A stretch of DNA of 64,000 bases. Source: Pirellulales bacterium. Lineage in GTDB: Bacteria; Planctomycetota; Planctomycetia; Pirellulales; JAEUIK01. Below, in pieces: positions 33,760 through 42,844 of the stretch. The notes below the pieces were generated by a model. It did not search any database and was not told the DNA's origin. It worked only from the letters and a program-made list of their open reading frames with translations. The translations under genes and the position numbers were made by a program. The stretch spans positions 124,001-188,000 of the forward strand of contig JAHBXR010000003.1 of NCBI GenBank assembly GCA_019636335.1, in the 5' to 3' direction. The first letter of the stretch is position 1, and every line of letters starts with the position of its first letter.

Positions 33760-35328
33760 ATGCCCGTCGAACCGAACGAATCTATTCCGGCCGATCCGCT
33801 GGCAGTTTCCACGCCTCGACCGGCGCTGGCCGATCGTACGCGCATCGCGCTGTTGCGCATGAATGCGCACCCCTGGCCGTGGTTGACGCTGTTGATCGTC
33901 CTCCTGGCGATGCAGGTGGGCCCCTGGTGGCATCCGACCCCCGACGCGCGGTCGTACCTTTCGATGGCGCGCAGTTTCGTGTCGGGCGAGGGAATGACGA
34001 ACCTCGGTCGCGAGCAGCTCTACTATTCGCCCGGCTATAGCCTGCTGATCAGTCCGGCGTTCCTCTTTGGCGATCGTCCCTTCCTGGCGATTTCGTTGCT
34101 GCAATTCGGTCTGGCATTGGTTGCCCTGTGGGGCGTGTATGTCTGGGCCAGGCAGACGGTGCGTGAAGGCGCCTTGCTGGTGACCGCGTTCGCCTTTGTC
34201 AACGTGCTCGTCTGGATTCACTATCGCCGCACGCTGAGCGAAATGCCCTTTCTCTGCGCCGTGGTATGGACCGTGCTGTCCATGCAATGGACCCTTGCCG
34301 CCCCCTCGCTGCGCGCAGCGCTGTGGCGCGCGGTTCCAACGGCGGCACTGCTGCTGGCGACTTGTCTTTTGCGCCAAGCCGGCGTGGCGGTTGCCGCGGG
34401 ATTCGGCACGGCCCTGTTGATCGATCTAGGGCGTCGGCACGTATCGTTTTCCCACGCCGCGATTCTGTTGACCGTGGTCTGTCTGCCGGCGGCCCTGGCC
34501 GTGTGGATCGTCGTGCAGAACGACGTACAGGCCTCGGCGGGTGAGGATACCTATCTCGACGGGTTCGTCGTTGCCGACAGCTCGCTTGCCACGCAGATTG
34601 TTGAATGTGTTCGCATGCGCATTTGCGACATTGGCCGTGTCGTCGTGCCCGGCATGTTCAAGGCCTACTCGCGCTCAGGAAGTTGGTTGAACGCGAATAT
34701 GCCGCTCTATGTTGCCGTCACGGGACTCGTGGCGTTCGGCTGGTGGCGGATGGTCCGCGCACGCTGCGACATCATGGCCCTGGCCTTGCCGTTCTACCTG
34801 GGGCTCTACATGACGTGGCCCTTCGAGACGGGGGGGCGCTTCCTCGTCCCGCTCGCGCCGCTGCTGGCGGTCTGCCTGTGGTATGCGCTCGAGCCGATCG
34901 CGCGACATCGCATGAATATCCTGGCCTATCTCGTCGTGTTTCATCTCGCGGTGGCGATTGGCTACTGGGGCGCGATCGACATGCCCCGGGCCATCGACTA
35001 TTTCCGGCGTTGGGATGCTATCGATACGCTGGCCGCGGCGGTCGACGTCGAGCACGAGAAGGTTGGCATCGTAGGATTGCCGATCGAGACGAGACTCATG
35101 CTCGAGCTGGCGCTCGACCGTCCCGTGGTCGAGGCCCCCACGGTCGAGCAGCTCGCGCAACTGCCGGAGTGGATCGTCGAACCGGCGGGTCGAACGTCGA
35201 CGGCGGGCTTCACCGTGTATCGCGGAGTCGACCAGCTTCGTCTCTTGTCGCGCACGAGCGCCGCTCAGAACTCGGCCGCGGCCGAGACCGCACGCGGCCC
35301 TTCGGCCACTCCGTCCACGCGTCGCTAG
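33760..35328 (+). CDS. GT-C-type membrane glycosyltransferase-like protein
   Basis: A 522-residue protein with about ten membrane helices from residue 40 to about 405 and a soluble C-terminal tail. The first extracytoplasmic loop carries PTPDARSYLSMARSF (59-73), in which D62 fits the acidic first-loop residue of GT-C/ArnT-like transferases, and YYSPGYSLL follows. Such enzymes transfer sugars from polyprenyl-phosphate donors on the periplasmic side. ATG 33760 is chosen because AGGAA lies seven bases upstream; an earlier GTG is in frame. The gene stands alone, and no substrate can be named. Confidence 0.7.
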   Translation: MPVEPNESIPADPLAVSTPRPALADRTRIALLRMNAHPWPWLTLLIVLLAMQVGPWWHPTPDARSYLSMARSFVSGEGMTNLGREQLYYSPGYSLLISPAFLFGDRPFLAISLLQFGLALVALWGVYVWARQTVREGALLVTAFAFVNVLVWIHYRRTLSEMPFLCAVVWTVLSMQWTLAAPSLRAALWRAVPTAALLLATCLLRQAGVAVAAGFGTALLIDLGRRHVSFSHAAILLTVVCLPAALAVWIVVQNDVQASAGEDTYLDGFVVADSSLATQIVECVRMRICDIGRVVVPGMFKAYSRSGSWLNANMPLYVAVTGLVAFGWWRMVRARCDIMALALPFYLGLYMTWPFETGGRFLVPLAPLLAVCLWYALEPIARHRMNILAYLVVFHLAVAIGYWGAIDMPRAIDYFRRWDAIDTLAAAVDVEHEKVGIVGLPIETRLMLELALDRPVVEAPTVEQLAQLPEWIVEPAGRTSTAGFTVYRGVDQLRLLSRTSAAQNSAAAETARGPSATPSTRR

Positions 35329-35571
35329 TTACCGCGTGTGGAGCAGGGATTTCTCGGCCTTCTCGGTCCAATCTGGCAAGAAAGACTTGCCTCGTCGCGG
35401 CCGGTGGGTAGTAATGGAGCCGCCCGTGCCCGGCCGTGGTTTCGCACCCTGGTTGCGTTGCCGCAGGTGCCGCTGCCCGAGTTGGCCACTCGCTTGCCGT
35501 TTTACCAACGGCCCCCCGTGGCATCCCTGCCTGCCACGCTCCATCTATTCCCTCCATCCCCACGTGGTCGC

Positions 35572-38166
35572 ATGTTGATGAGCTACACTCCCCTTCGCCC
35601 GGTTTGGATTGTCGGCCTGATTCTTATGTCGCTGGTTTCCGGCGTCAGGGAAGCCCCCGCGCAAGAGCGTCTCAAGCCATTCGTCCGCGAGCCCCGCTCC
35701 GTCCGCAGCCGGCCCTTCGATACCGAGCACATTCGGCTCGATCTGAAATTTGACTTCGACGCCAAGACGGTCCAAGGCCGGGCGACCGAACGACTGCGGC
35801 CCCTCGCCGCGCTCCGTCAACTCGAGCTCGATGCCGAGCTGTTGCAGATCGAGCGCGTGGCCCTGTTAGGATCGGAATCGGCAGAGCAGGAGTTGAAGTT
35901 CGCACAGCACGAGACGAGCGTCAGCATCGAGCTGGGGCGCGAGTTCCAGCGCGGCGAGCCGCTCGAGCTGGTGATCGACTATCGCGTCGTCGAGCCGAAA
36001 CGTGGCATTCATTTTGTCCTGCCCGACCGGCACGAACCGGAACGAGGCAAGCTCGTCTGGACGCATTGCCAGCCCGACGATGCCCGGTGCTGGTTTCCCT
36101 GTTTCGATTCGCCCAACGAACGCGTGACAAGCGAGATCATCGCCACGGTACCCGAGGATCTCTTCGTGCTGTCGAATGGCACGCTGGTCCGCACCAAGCA
36201 CAATGACGACGGCACGCAGACGACCCACTGGACGCAGGAGCAGACGCATCCCCCCTATTTGATGTCGGTCGTGGCGGGCCGCTTCGAGCCGGTGCAACAA
36301 TCGTGGGACGGCATTCCGATCATCTCGTACGTGCCTCCCGATCGCGTGGCCGATGCCGAACGTTCGTTCGGCAAGACGGCGGCGATGATGGCCTACTACA
36401 GCGAGAAGATCGGTTACCGCTACCCCTGGCCCAAGTACGCGCAGATCTGCTGCGACGAATTCGGCGGCGGCATGGAGCACACCTCGGCCACCACGCTCAC
36501 GCTCGACACGCTGCACGATGAACAGGCCCACCTCGATCGTTCGAGCGATGGGCTCGTCGCCCACGAGCTGGTCCATCACTGGTGGGGCGATCTCGTGACT
36601 TGCAAGGATTGGGGCGAGCTCTGGCTGAACGAGAGCTTTGCCACCTACTTCGCCACGCTCTGGACCGAGCAGGATCTCGGCTGGGACGAGGCCACCTGGG
36701 AACGCCGCGACGAAGCGGAGCAATACTTTGGCGAGGACAGTGGCCGCTATCGCCGGCCCATCGTCACGTACCGCTATCCCGAGTCGATCCAGATGTTCGA
36801 CCGCCATTCGTATCCCAAGGGGGGACGGGTGCTGCACATGCTGCGCTACGTCTTGGGGGACGACGACTTCTGGCGGGCCCTCAACCACTACGTGAAAAAG
36901 CACGAGTACGGCGTCGTCGAAACGGCCGATCTGCGCGTGGCGATCGAAGAGGCGACGGGGCAGGGGCTAAACTGGTTTTTCGACCAGTGGGTCCATCGCG
37001 GCGGCCACCCGGAATATGAGGTTTCGTACAACTGGGATGAGGCCGACAAGCTGGTGCGCGTGACCGTCAAGCAGACGCAGAAAGTCGACGAGCTGACGCC
37101 TCTATTTCGCATGCCGGTCGAGATCGATCTGGTCGTGGGCGACAGCTCGACGCGGCACAAGGTCACCGTGGCCAAGGCCGAGGAGACGTTCACCTTCTCG
37201 CTGCCCGAACGTCCGCGCCGCGTCGTGTTCGATCCGCGCGATTGGATCCTGAAGAAGCTCACCTTCAAAAAGTCGAAGCAGGAGTTGCTCGATCAACTCA
37301 AGCACGATCCCAACACCGTGCCGCGCGCCCAGGCGGCCGAGCAATTGGCCGACTATCGCCCCGACAGCGACGCACGCGACGCGTTGATGGCGGCGGCGAA
37401 AGAAGACGCCTTCTGGGGCGTGCGCGAGGCGGCGGTGAAGTCGCTGGCACGCTTCCCGGGCGATGCCGTGCGCGACGCACTCGTCGCGAGCTCCAAGGAT
37501 GATGCCCGCTCGAACGTTCGACGCGCGGCGATGAAGGGTTTGGTCGACTTCCCCGGCGACACGACCAACAACGCGCTGCGTGACCGTATCGCGAACGATC
37601 CCTCGTACTACGTCGCCGCCGATGCTTTGACCACATTGGCCAAGGTCGATCCCGACCGTTGCCGGCCCGACCTGTTGGCGGCGCTCGATCGCACGAGCGA
37701 CCGCGAGGTGATTCTCGCCGCCGCCTGCAATTCGTTGGCAGCAGCCGACGCCGTCGATGCTCTCCCGCGTTTGAAGGCGTTGCTCGAGAATCCCGGCACT
37801 CCGCGACGCCGGGCGGCGATCTTCGATGCCCTGGCCGCTGCCGGCAACGGCGATCCGGCCGTGACCAAGCTGCTCGCCGGGCAATTGAACGACTCGCGCG
37901 ATTACATCCGCCGCGCCGCCGCGATTGCCCTGGGTGCAACAGGAGATCGTGGCGCGATCGAGCCGCTACTCGCCACGCGAGCCATTCCAGGACACCCGCG
38001 CACGCTGGCGGCGATCGATCAGGCGGTAACCAAGCTGCGCGACAGCGGCACGGTCTCGAGCCTGCGCCGCGAAGTCGAAACGCTGCAGGGAGAAAACAGC
38101 TCGCTCGAAAAACGCGTCGAGCAACTCGAAAAGGCAGCTACGCCAAATGAGGCCGCGAAGCCTTGA
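35572..38166 (+). CDS. Exported M1 aminopeptidase with C-terminal HEAT repeats
   Basis: An 864-residue zinc metallopeptidase. After a signal peptide (about 1-30) come the N-terminal beta-domain and the catalytic domain with GGMEH (299-303; the usual exopeptidase motif is GAMEN), the zinc site H331-E-x2-H335 with E354 (NESFATY), and the tyrosine region RYPESIQMFDRHSYPKGG. Residues from about 580 to 820 are HEAT/PBS-lyase-like repeats (DSDARDALMAAAKED, FPGDAVRDALVASSKDD). A short coiled coil (about 830-858) ends the protein. It probably trims peptides in the periplasm, with the repeats as a docking platform. Starts at 35572 or 35578 are equally possible. Confidence 0.9.
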   Translation: MLMSYTPLRPVWIVGLILMSLVSGVREAPAQERLKPFVREPRSVRSRPFDTEHIRLDLKFDFDAKTVQGRATERLRPLAALRQLELDAELLQIERVALLGSESAEQELKFAQHETSVSIELGREFQRGEPLELVIDYRVVEPKRGIHFVLPDRHEPERGKLVWTHCQPDDARCWFPCFDSPNERVTSEIIATVPEDLFVLSNGTLVRTKHNDDGTQTTHWTQEQTHPPYLMSVVAGRFEPVQQSWDGIPIISYVPPDRVADAERSFGKTAAMMAYYSEKIGYRYPWPKYAQICCDEFGGGMEHTSATTLTLDTLHDEQAHLDRSSDGLVAHELVHHWWGDLVTCKDWGELWLNESFATYFATLWTEQDLGWDEATWERRDEAEQYFGEDSGRYRRPIVTYRYPESIQMFDRHSYPKGGRVLHMLRYVLGDDDFWRALNHYVKKHEYGVVETADLRVAIEEATGQGLNWFFDQWVHRGGHPEYEVSYNWDEADKLVRVTVKQTQKVDELTPLFRMPVEIDLVVGDSSTRHKVTVAKAEETFTFSLPERPRRVVFDPRDWILKKLTFKKSKQELLDQLKHDPNTVPRAQAAEQLADYRPDSDARDALMAAAKEDAFWGVREAAVKSLARFPGDAVRDALVASSKDDARSNVRRAAMKGLVDFPGDTTNNALRDRIANDPSYYVAADALTTLAKVDPDRCRPDLLAALDRTSDREVILAAACNSLAAADAVDALPRLKALLENPGTPRRRAAIFDALAAAGNGDPAVTKLLAGQLNDSRDYIRRAAAIALGATGDRGAIEPLLATRAIPGHPRTLAAIDQAVTKLRDSGTVSSLRREVETLQGENSSLEKRVEQLEKAATPNEAAKP

Positions 38167-38178
38167 GGAAAAGGATTC

Positions 38179-38355
38179 AACGCAAAGACGCAGAGGCGCA
38201 AAGGAAGGCAATTCTTAGTATCGTAGTGCCGTCGTGGTAAGAAATACGGTCAATGGACCACAACGACACGACGACACAACGGACTATTGTCAGGCGTGAC
38301 ATACTCGGCTGGTGAGACTCTTGGCGTCTCTGCGCCTTCGTGTCTTGGCGTTAAA
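38179..38355. repeat. Inverted pair of the ACGCAAAGACGC-type dispersed repeat
   Basis: Left arm 38179-38204 (AACGCAAAGACGCAGAGG...) and right arm 38320-38355 are imperfect inverted copies, about 20 of 25 positions matching, separated by 115 bases without a gene. The unit is the purine-rich intergenic repeat found in many environmental bacterial genomes. A third copy lies at 39908-39935. The element fills the gap between two convergent genes (the M1 peptidase and the serine hydrolase). Confidence 0.65.
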
Positions 38356-38385
38356 TTCTACTGAGAGTGCGCTTTAATGCGCTTG

Positions 38386-39939
38386 TCAGCGAGTAAGCTC
38401 CACCCAGTGGGTGAGGGCATTGCCGCCGCGGGGACGGTTGTTCGAGAAGACGATTGCCTTGCCTTGCAGCTTGCCTTCGACGAGTCGCAACTCGAGGAAG
38501 ATATTGCCCGGCAGGCGTCGTGAATCGTCGGTGCCGAGCTCGCCCAGAATGTCGCCACGTAGGACGCCGTTCCGCAGATTTGCCTCGCTCAGCGGCGCGG
38601 CTGCGGCATCGTTCAACTGCACCTCGACTTTGCCTTCGGCGTCGATGGTGAGTCGTAGCGGCTTCGCTCCTTGATACGTGGCAACCTCACCCTTCCACTC
38701 GCCGGCGAGATCCGCCCATTCCGGCTGCTTGGCGTCCTTCTTTTTCGCGGCCTCTCCATCGCCACCACCGTTCGCATCGGCCGGCTCTTCCTGGGCGGCT
38801 ACTTTTTCTTCAGGCGCGACGGGCGATTGCTTCGCGGGGTCGGCCTCGTCGGGCAACAACTGATCGACGATCGCATGCGCGAGATTACCCGGCAGATTCG
38901 TCGGACCATTGGCGAGCGCCACGACAACCAGTCTTTCGGCAGGAACCATCAGCAGGATCGTGGCCACGCCCGGCATGCCGCCGGTGTGCGAGACGAGCGT
39001 GTAGCCACGTCGGTTGCGCGACGTACCCCAGCCGATGCCGTAGCCCGAGCGTCCACGTCCCGGATCGGTGGCGGCCGTGGGACGCTGCATCTTGTCAATG
39101 GCCTGCTCGCTCAGGATGGCGCTCTGTCCGTCGACGGGCGTCTTGACGTGAAACATGCCGAAGCGCACCAGATCGTGCGCGCTGGCGAAGACCGCCGACG
39201 CGCCGGGATGATCGAAGGTGTAGAAGGGCAGGGCATCGCCATTGCCCGCGTAACGAGTAGCGGTCTGATCCTCCATGCCCTCGGGGATATCGATCGACAT
39301 GTGATCGAGCCCAAGCGGCGCGAAGACCTCTTCGCGCATGAACTGCGCATACGGTTTGCCGGACTGCTGCTGGATGACGTAGTCGAGCATGCCGTAACCC
39401 AGGTTCGAGTATTGATAACGCTCGCCGGGCGGGGTGTAGAGGTTCGCATAGCGCGCGATCGTCTCGGCGGGGGATGGCGGACCCCCCGGCTCATCAACGT
39501 AAAAGAACTGGTAGTGCAGCGGCAGGCCGGCCGTATGATTGGCCACGCGCCGCACGGTGGCATCGGCGGCATGACCGACGCGCGGGCTCACCTTGGCGCC
39601 CCCCAGGTAGTCGTCGATCGGTCGATCGAGGTCGACCTTGCCTCGTTCGACGAGGATCATCAGTCCCGTCGTCGTGATGGGCTTCGAGATCGAGGCCAGC
39701 GAGTACATCGTGTGCTCGTCCGCCTGGCGTCCCGACTCGCGATCGGCGAGGCCAAAGCCTTCTTCCCAGATGATCTTGCCATCGCGCGCGACGGCCACGG
39801 CGAGCGAGGGGAGATTCCCCTCTTCGATCTGCTTGATGATCTTGGCCCGCGAGTCCTGCAACTGGGCGGGCAGCTCACCAGCGCGGGCGATTGTGGGAAG
39901 CAGGATTACCGCGAAGACGCAAAGACGCGAAGGGGACAT
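38386..39939 (-). CDS. Exported serine hydrolase, class C beta-lactamase/PBP-like
   Basis: A 517-residue serine hydrolase. Residues 1-20 are a signal peptide. The catalytic motifs are S83-I-S-K86 (SxxK), Y177-S-N179 (YxN) and HTGG in SHTGGMPG (near 320; the KTG-box equivalent). Residues about 400-440 are an acidic, Ala/Gly/Lys-rich linker and about 440-517 form a small beta-domain seen in DUF3471-type tails. Family members are D-peptidases, esterases or beta-lactamases. Nothing shows antibiotic resistance. The signal-peptide codons lie inside a copy of a dispersed repeat (39908-39935). Confidence 0.88.
   Translation of the reverse strand: MSPSRLCVFAVILLPTIARAGELPAQLQDSRAKIIKQIEEGNLPSLAVAVARDGKIIWEEGFGLADRESGRQADEHTMYSLASISKPITTTGLMILVERGKVDLDRPIDDYLGGAKVSPRVGHAADATVRRVANHTAGLPLHYQFFYVDEPGGPPSPAETIARYANLYTPPGERYQYSNLGYGMLDYVIQQQSGKPYAQFMREEVFAPLGLDHMSIDIPEGMEDQTATRYAGNGDALPFYTFDHPGASAVFASAHDLVRFGMFHVKTPVDGQSAILSEQAIDKMQRPTAATDPGRGRSGYGIGWGTSRNRRGYTLVSHTGGMPGVATILLMVPAERLVVVALANGPTNLPGNLAHAIVDQLLPDEADPAKQSPVAPEEKVAAQEEPADANGGGDGEAAKKKDAKQPEWADLAGEWKGEVATYQGAKPLRLTIDAEGKVEVQLNDAAAAPLSEANLRNGVLRGDILGELGTDDSRRLPGNIFLELRLVEGKLQGKAIVFSNNRPRGGNALTHWVELTR
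39908..39935. repeat. Dispersed-repeat copy inside the serine hydrolase signal peptide
   Basis: The sequence ACCGCGAAGACGCAAAGACG followed by CGAAGGGG matches the repeat unit at 38179-38204. Read on the minus strand it encodes SPSRLCVFAV, residues 2-11 of the signal peptide. The adjacent gap 39940-40056 contains no gene. Confidence 0.6.
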
Positions 39940-40056
39940 GTGGAGTGGGCTCCAAGGGTGGGTGGCCACCATTGTGCGTTATGTCACGGGGGGAGCCAAG
40001 CAGAACAGTCGACGCACGGTTGGAAACGCGTTCTCGACATTGGCAATCGCTCTGGT

Positions 40057-40318
40057 CAGGTACCCCGTACCTAACACTTGATCGGACGAGCGCGGCTCGG
40101 CTCTGGGTGCCACTGGCACGGCCAGTGTCTGGTGAATTGAAGTGAGGAGGTTCTTCGATTGTTCGAGTCGAGCCTGGCGCGCGGCTGCCGTTGCAGACTT
40201 GGCATACGGTTGCTCGACTTGGCAGAGCACTGGCGGAGCCAGTGGCACCCGGTGTTGGCTGAGTCCCATCGAAGGGATTGAACTTGCCCCTTCGCTCTTG
40301 TCAGGTACGGCGTGCCTG
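40057..40318. repeat. Nested inverted-repeat element (MITE-like)
   Basis: Outer arms 40057-40080 (CAGGTACCCCGTACCTAACA...) and 40297-40318 are inverted imperfect copies, each itself a small palindrome. Inner arms 40105-40127 (GGGTGCCACTGGCACGGCCA...) and 40228-40250 are inverted copies with 21 of 23 matches, and each also folds on itself. The right end lies one base from the stop codon of the small membrane-protein gene. No transposase or open frame is present. It accounts for most of the 380-base gap 39940-40319. Confidence 0.65.
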
Positions 40319-40319
40319 C

Positions 40320-40724
40320 CTACGCGGGGCGTTGCGCCGCCAGCCGATAGAGCCGTTTCAGAATGATGTAGAACGGCGCCAGGTAGATGATGTCGGCGAA
40401 GAAGACGACGATCATCAACTCGGGGGGGAGCTTCCCACGCAGCACGTAATAGGCTGCCAGGCAGGAGCCGAGCAGCTTGCTCCAGAAGCCGAGCATGAGC
40501 ACGTTGCGATTTTCGATCGGGTTCGACGCGGTGAGCCAGTAGCCCACGCCGAAGAGCCCCACGAGAATGCCGACCAGTTGCAGCGGCATCTTCACTTCGG
40601 GCTGCTCGAGGCCCATCAGCTTGTAGGCCTCGTGGTAGAAGACGAGCATCGAGAGGCCGGCCAAGACGTTGTACACCGCCACGAAGCGGAGCAGATAACG
40701 CATCCACGGCAACAACGGCGGCAT
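40320..40724 (-). CDS. Small four-helix membrane protein
   Basis: A 134-residue protein with four hydrophobic segments (about 9-28, 46-66, 76-95 and 103-122). LVFYHEAYKLMG and TASNPIENRN are the main polar stretches. No family motif is recognised; the size and layout resemble DoxX-like or other small inner-membrane proteins, but this is weak. Start ATG 40724 is firmly fixed by AAGGAGG eight bases upstream. It follows the sulfite reductase gene by 29 bases on the same strand and is probably co-transcribed, so a link with sulfur metabolism is possible but untested. Confidence 0.75.
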   Translation of the reverse strand: MPPLLPWMRYLLRFVAVYNVLAGLSMLVFYHEAYKLMGLEQPEVKMPLQLVGILVGLFGVGYWLTASNPIENRNVLMLGFWSKLLGSCLAAYYVLRGKLPPELMIVVFFADIIYLAPFYIILKRLYRLAAQRPA

Positions 40725-40753
40725 CGTGCGATCCTCCTTGATCGGACGGCGTA

Positions 40754-42580
40754 CTAGTTGGCTTCGGCCGAAGTCGGCTTGGCAGCGGCACCATTCGTAC
40801 CGTTCGCGCCATTGCCGTTGATGTGCGGCGCATGGGCGTGAGTCTTGCCGGTCGCCTCTTCTTCGGTCACGCCGGCGAAATCGAGCAGGGCCTTCGTGCC
40901 GACGCGGTGGCAGAAGTCCCCCAACGTTTCGTTCGGCTCGCGCGATTGCTTGAAGAACGTGAAGATCGGCACGAGCGCGGCCACGACTTCTCCCTCGGGC
41001 ACCAGATCGCGGTAGATCGTGTTCAGACGATTCCCCAACAGGCGGCCGCCGACAAAGATCGTGTACTTGCCGGCCGCCTTGCCCACCAGGCCGATGTCGG
41101 AGTTGTACGGACGGGCACAGCCGTTTGGGCAGCCGGTCATGCGAATGGTGAACTCTTCGTTCGAGAGACCGAGCTTGGCGAGTTCGACTTCGATCTGATC
41201 GATCACGCTGGGAAGCGCTCGTTCGGCCTCGGTGATCGAGAGACCGCACGTCGGCCAGGCGACGCAGGCCATCGACCAGCGACGCGCCTGCGAGATCTGA
41301 CTCGACAGCGGCACGCCATGCTCGGTCAAGATCTGCTCGACGCGGCCCCGGCTCTCGGGCGGTAGATCGGTAAAGAGGATGCTCTGATGCGCCGTGAGGC
41401 GAATGCCGGGCGAGAGTTCGTGGCACAGCACGCGGAGCGCGGTGCGGAGACGGAAATCACCCTCGTCCTTGATGCGGCCATTCTCGATGTTCAGACCGTA
41501 GAACAGGCGGCCGTCCCCTTGCTCGTGCCAGCCCAGGTGGTCGTCGAATCCCCACACGTCGTCCGGGTGCGGATCGGCGAGCTTGTGGCCGTAGTATTCT
41601 TCGACCTTCGCCTTGAAACGCTCGATCCCCCAATTGTGAATCAGGTACTTGAGTCGCGCTACCTTGCGGTCCGAGCGATTGCCGAAGTCGCGCTGCACCT
41701 TGATCACTTCGGTGGCCACGTCCACCACCTGGTCGGGCGTCACGAACGCCATGCGCTGGGCGAGCGCGGGAAACGTCTTGGCGGCGCTGGGCGTCACGCC
41801 CAAGCCACCGCCGACGAGCAGGTTGTAGCCGATGATCTTGTAGTCCTCGCAGACGGCGAGCAGCCCGAGATCGTTCGTGTAGATGTCGATGCAGTTGTCG
41901 CCGCACAGCCCGATCGCGGTCTTGAACTTGCGCGGCAGGTAGGTGGGGCCGTAGATCGGTTCGACTTCATAACCTTCGGGGCCGCCGGCGACGCGTTCTT
42001 CCGAGCCGGTCTCGAGATCGGTGAGCCAGATCTCGTGATAGGCACGGGTCCGCGGCGCGAGATGCTCGGCCAGACGCTCGGCCAGGGCCTGCATTTCGGC
42101 ATGGACGCCATCGTTATGATGTGGCGCCGGGCAGCACATCACATTGCGTTCGACGTCGCCGCACGCGGCCAGCGTGGAAAGTTGCACCTCGTTGATCCGC
42201 GCGATGGTGCGCTTGAGATTCGTCTTCAAGACGCCGTGGAGCTGCAGACCCTGGCGCGTGGTGACCCGTAGCGTGCTGTTGCCGACTTCGTCCGCGAGAT
42301 CCAATTCAGACAGCAACTGCGAGCTGGTCAGCTTGCCGCCGGGAATCTTCGTGCGGACCATGTACATGTAGGCCTTCTCGGCCTTCTTGCCTCCGGCGCG
42401 ACTCGCGGCGCGATTGTCGCGATCGTCTTGCTGGTACGTGCCATGATGCTTGAGCAGTTGCTCGCTCACCTTGCTGAACGGCTCGTTCGGCAAGGTGAGT
42501 TCTTCGGCGATCGTGCCACGGAGGTATTGGCTTTCGGTCTTGAACCCCTCGACCGGACTCAGCTTCGTCTCGTCACTCAT
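40754..42580 (-). CDS. sir: Assimilatory sulfite reductase (siroheme/[4Fe-4S] hemoprotein)
   Basis: A 608-residue sulfite/nitrite reductase hemoprotein. The coupled siroheme and [4Fe-4S] cluster is held by C439-x5-C445 (CVAWPTC) and C484-x3-C488 (TGCPNGC). Earlier segments RVTTRQGLQLHG and NVMCCPAPH are typical of the ferredoxin-dependent Sir and CysI proteins. It reduces sulfite to sulfide for cysteine synthesis. No CysJ-type flavoprotein gene is adjacent, so the donor may be ferredoxin. The last 35 residues are a His/Asn/Gly/Ala-rich tail of unknown role. A good promoter with a palindrome lies upstream. Confidence 0.92.
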   Translation of the reverse strand: MSDETKLSPVEGFKTESQYLRGTIAEELTLPNEPFSKVSEQLLKHHGTYQQDDRDNRAASRAGGKKAEKAYMYMVRTKIPGGKLTSSQLLSELDLADEVGNSTLRVTTRQGLQLHGVLKTNLKRTIARINEVQLSTLAACGDVERNVMCCPAPHHNDGVHAEMQALAERLAEHLAPRTRAYHEIWLTDLETGSEERVAGGPEGYEVEPIYGPTYLPRKFKTAIGLCGDNCIDIYTNDLGLLAVCEDYKIIGYNLLVGGGLGVTPSAAKTFPALAQRMAFVTPDQVVDVATEVIKVQRDFGNRSDRKVARLKYLIHNWGIERFKAKVEEYYGHKLADPHPDDVWGFDDHLGWHEQGDGRLFYGLNIENGRIKDEGDFRLRTALRVLCHELSPGIRLTAHQSILFTDLPPESRGRVEQILTEHGVPLSSQISQARRWSMACVAWPTCGLSITEAERALPSVIDQIEVELAKLGLSNEEFTIRMTGCPNGCARPYNSDIGLVGKAAGKYTIFVGGRLLGNRLNTIYRDLVPEGEVVAALVPIFTFFKQSREPNETLGDFCHRVGTKALLDFAGVTEEEATGKTHAHAPHINGNGANGTNGAAAKPTSAEAN

Positions 42581-42650
42581 GGTTTGGCGCCTGAGGCAGG
42601 AACGGTCCGTGCCCGGTCACAGATCGCCGCGGCAACGAGGCCATTCATTA

Positions 42651-42693
42651 CTAATATTAGCATCATTATCGTCATTGGAATGGGAAAGATCAA
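42651..42693 (-). promoter_or_regulatory. Sulfite reductase promoter with palindrome
   Basis: In an AT-rich patch unlike its surroundings, the minus strand has TTGATC (42688-42693) and GATAAT (42665-42670) spaced by 17 bases. A perfect palindrome CTAATATTAG (42651-42660) covers the expected transcription start, where a repressor could bind. The start codon is at 42580. The other part of the gap, 42694-42844, shows no gene. Confidence 0.5.
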
Positions 42694-42844
42694 ACGAATA
42701 TATCGATAGGACCTCTTCCCTCCTACCCGAGTTCGCGCGGACAAATCGACCGCAGAGGCCCTAAAACGGCGGACCAAGTCTTTTTATCCAAGCGGTTTCC
42801 GGGATCGTCGGCGTGGTGGACACCCCCGCCGCGGCTCGGGTAGC

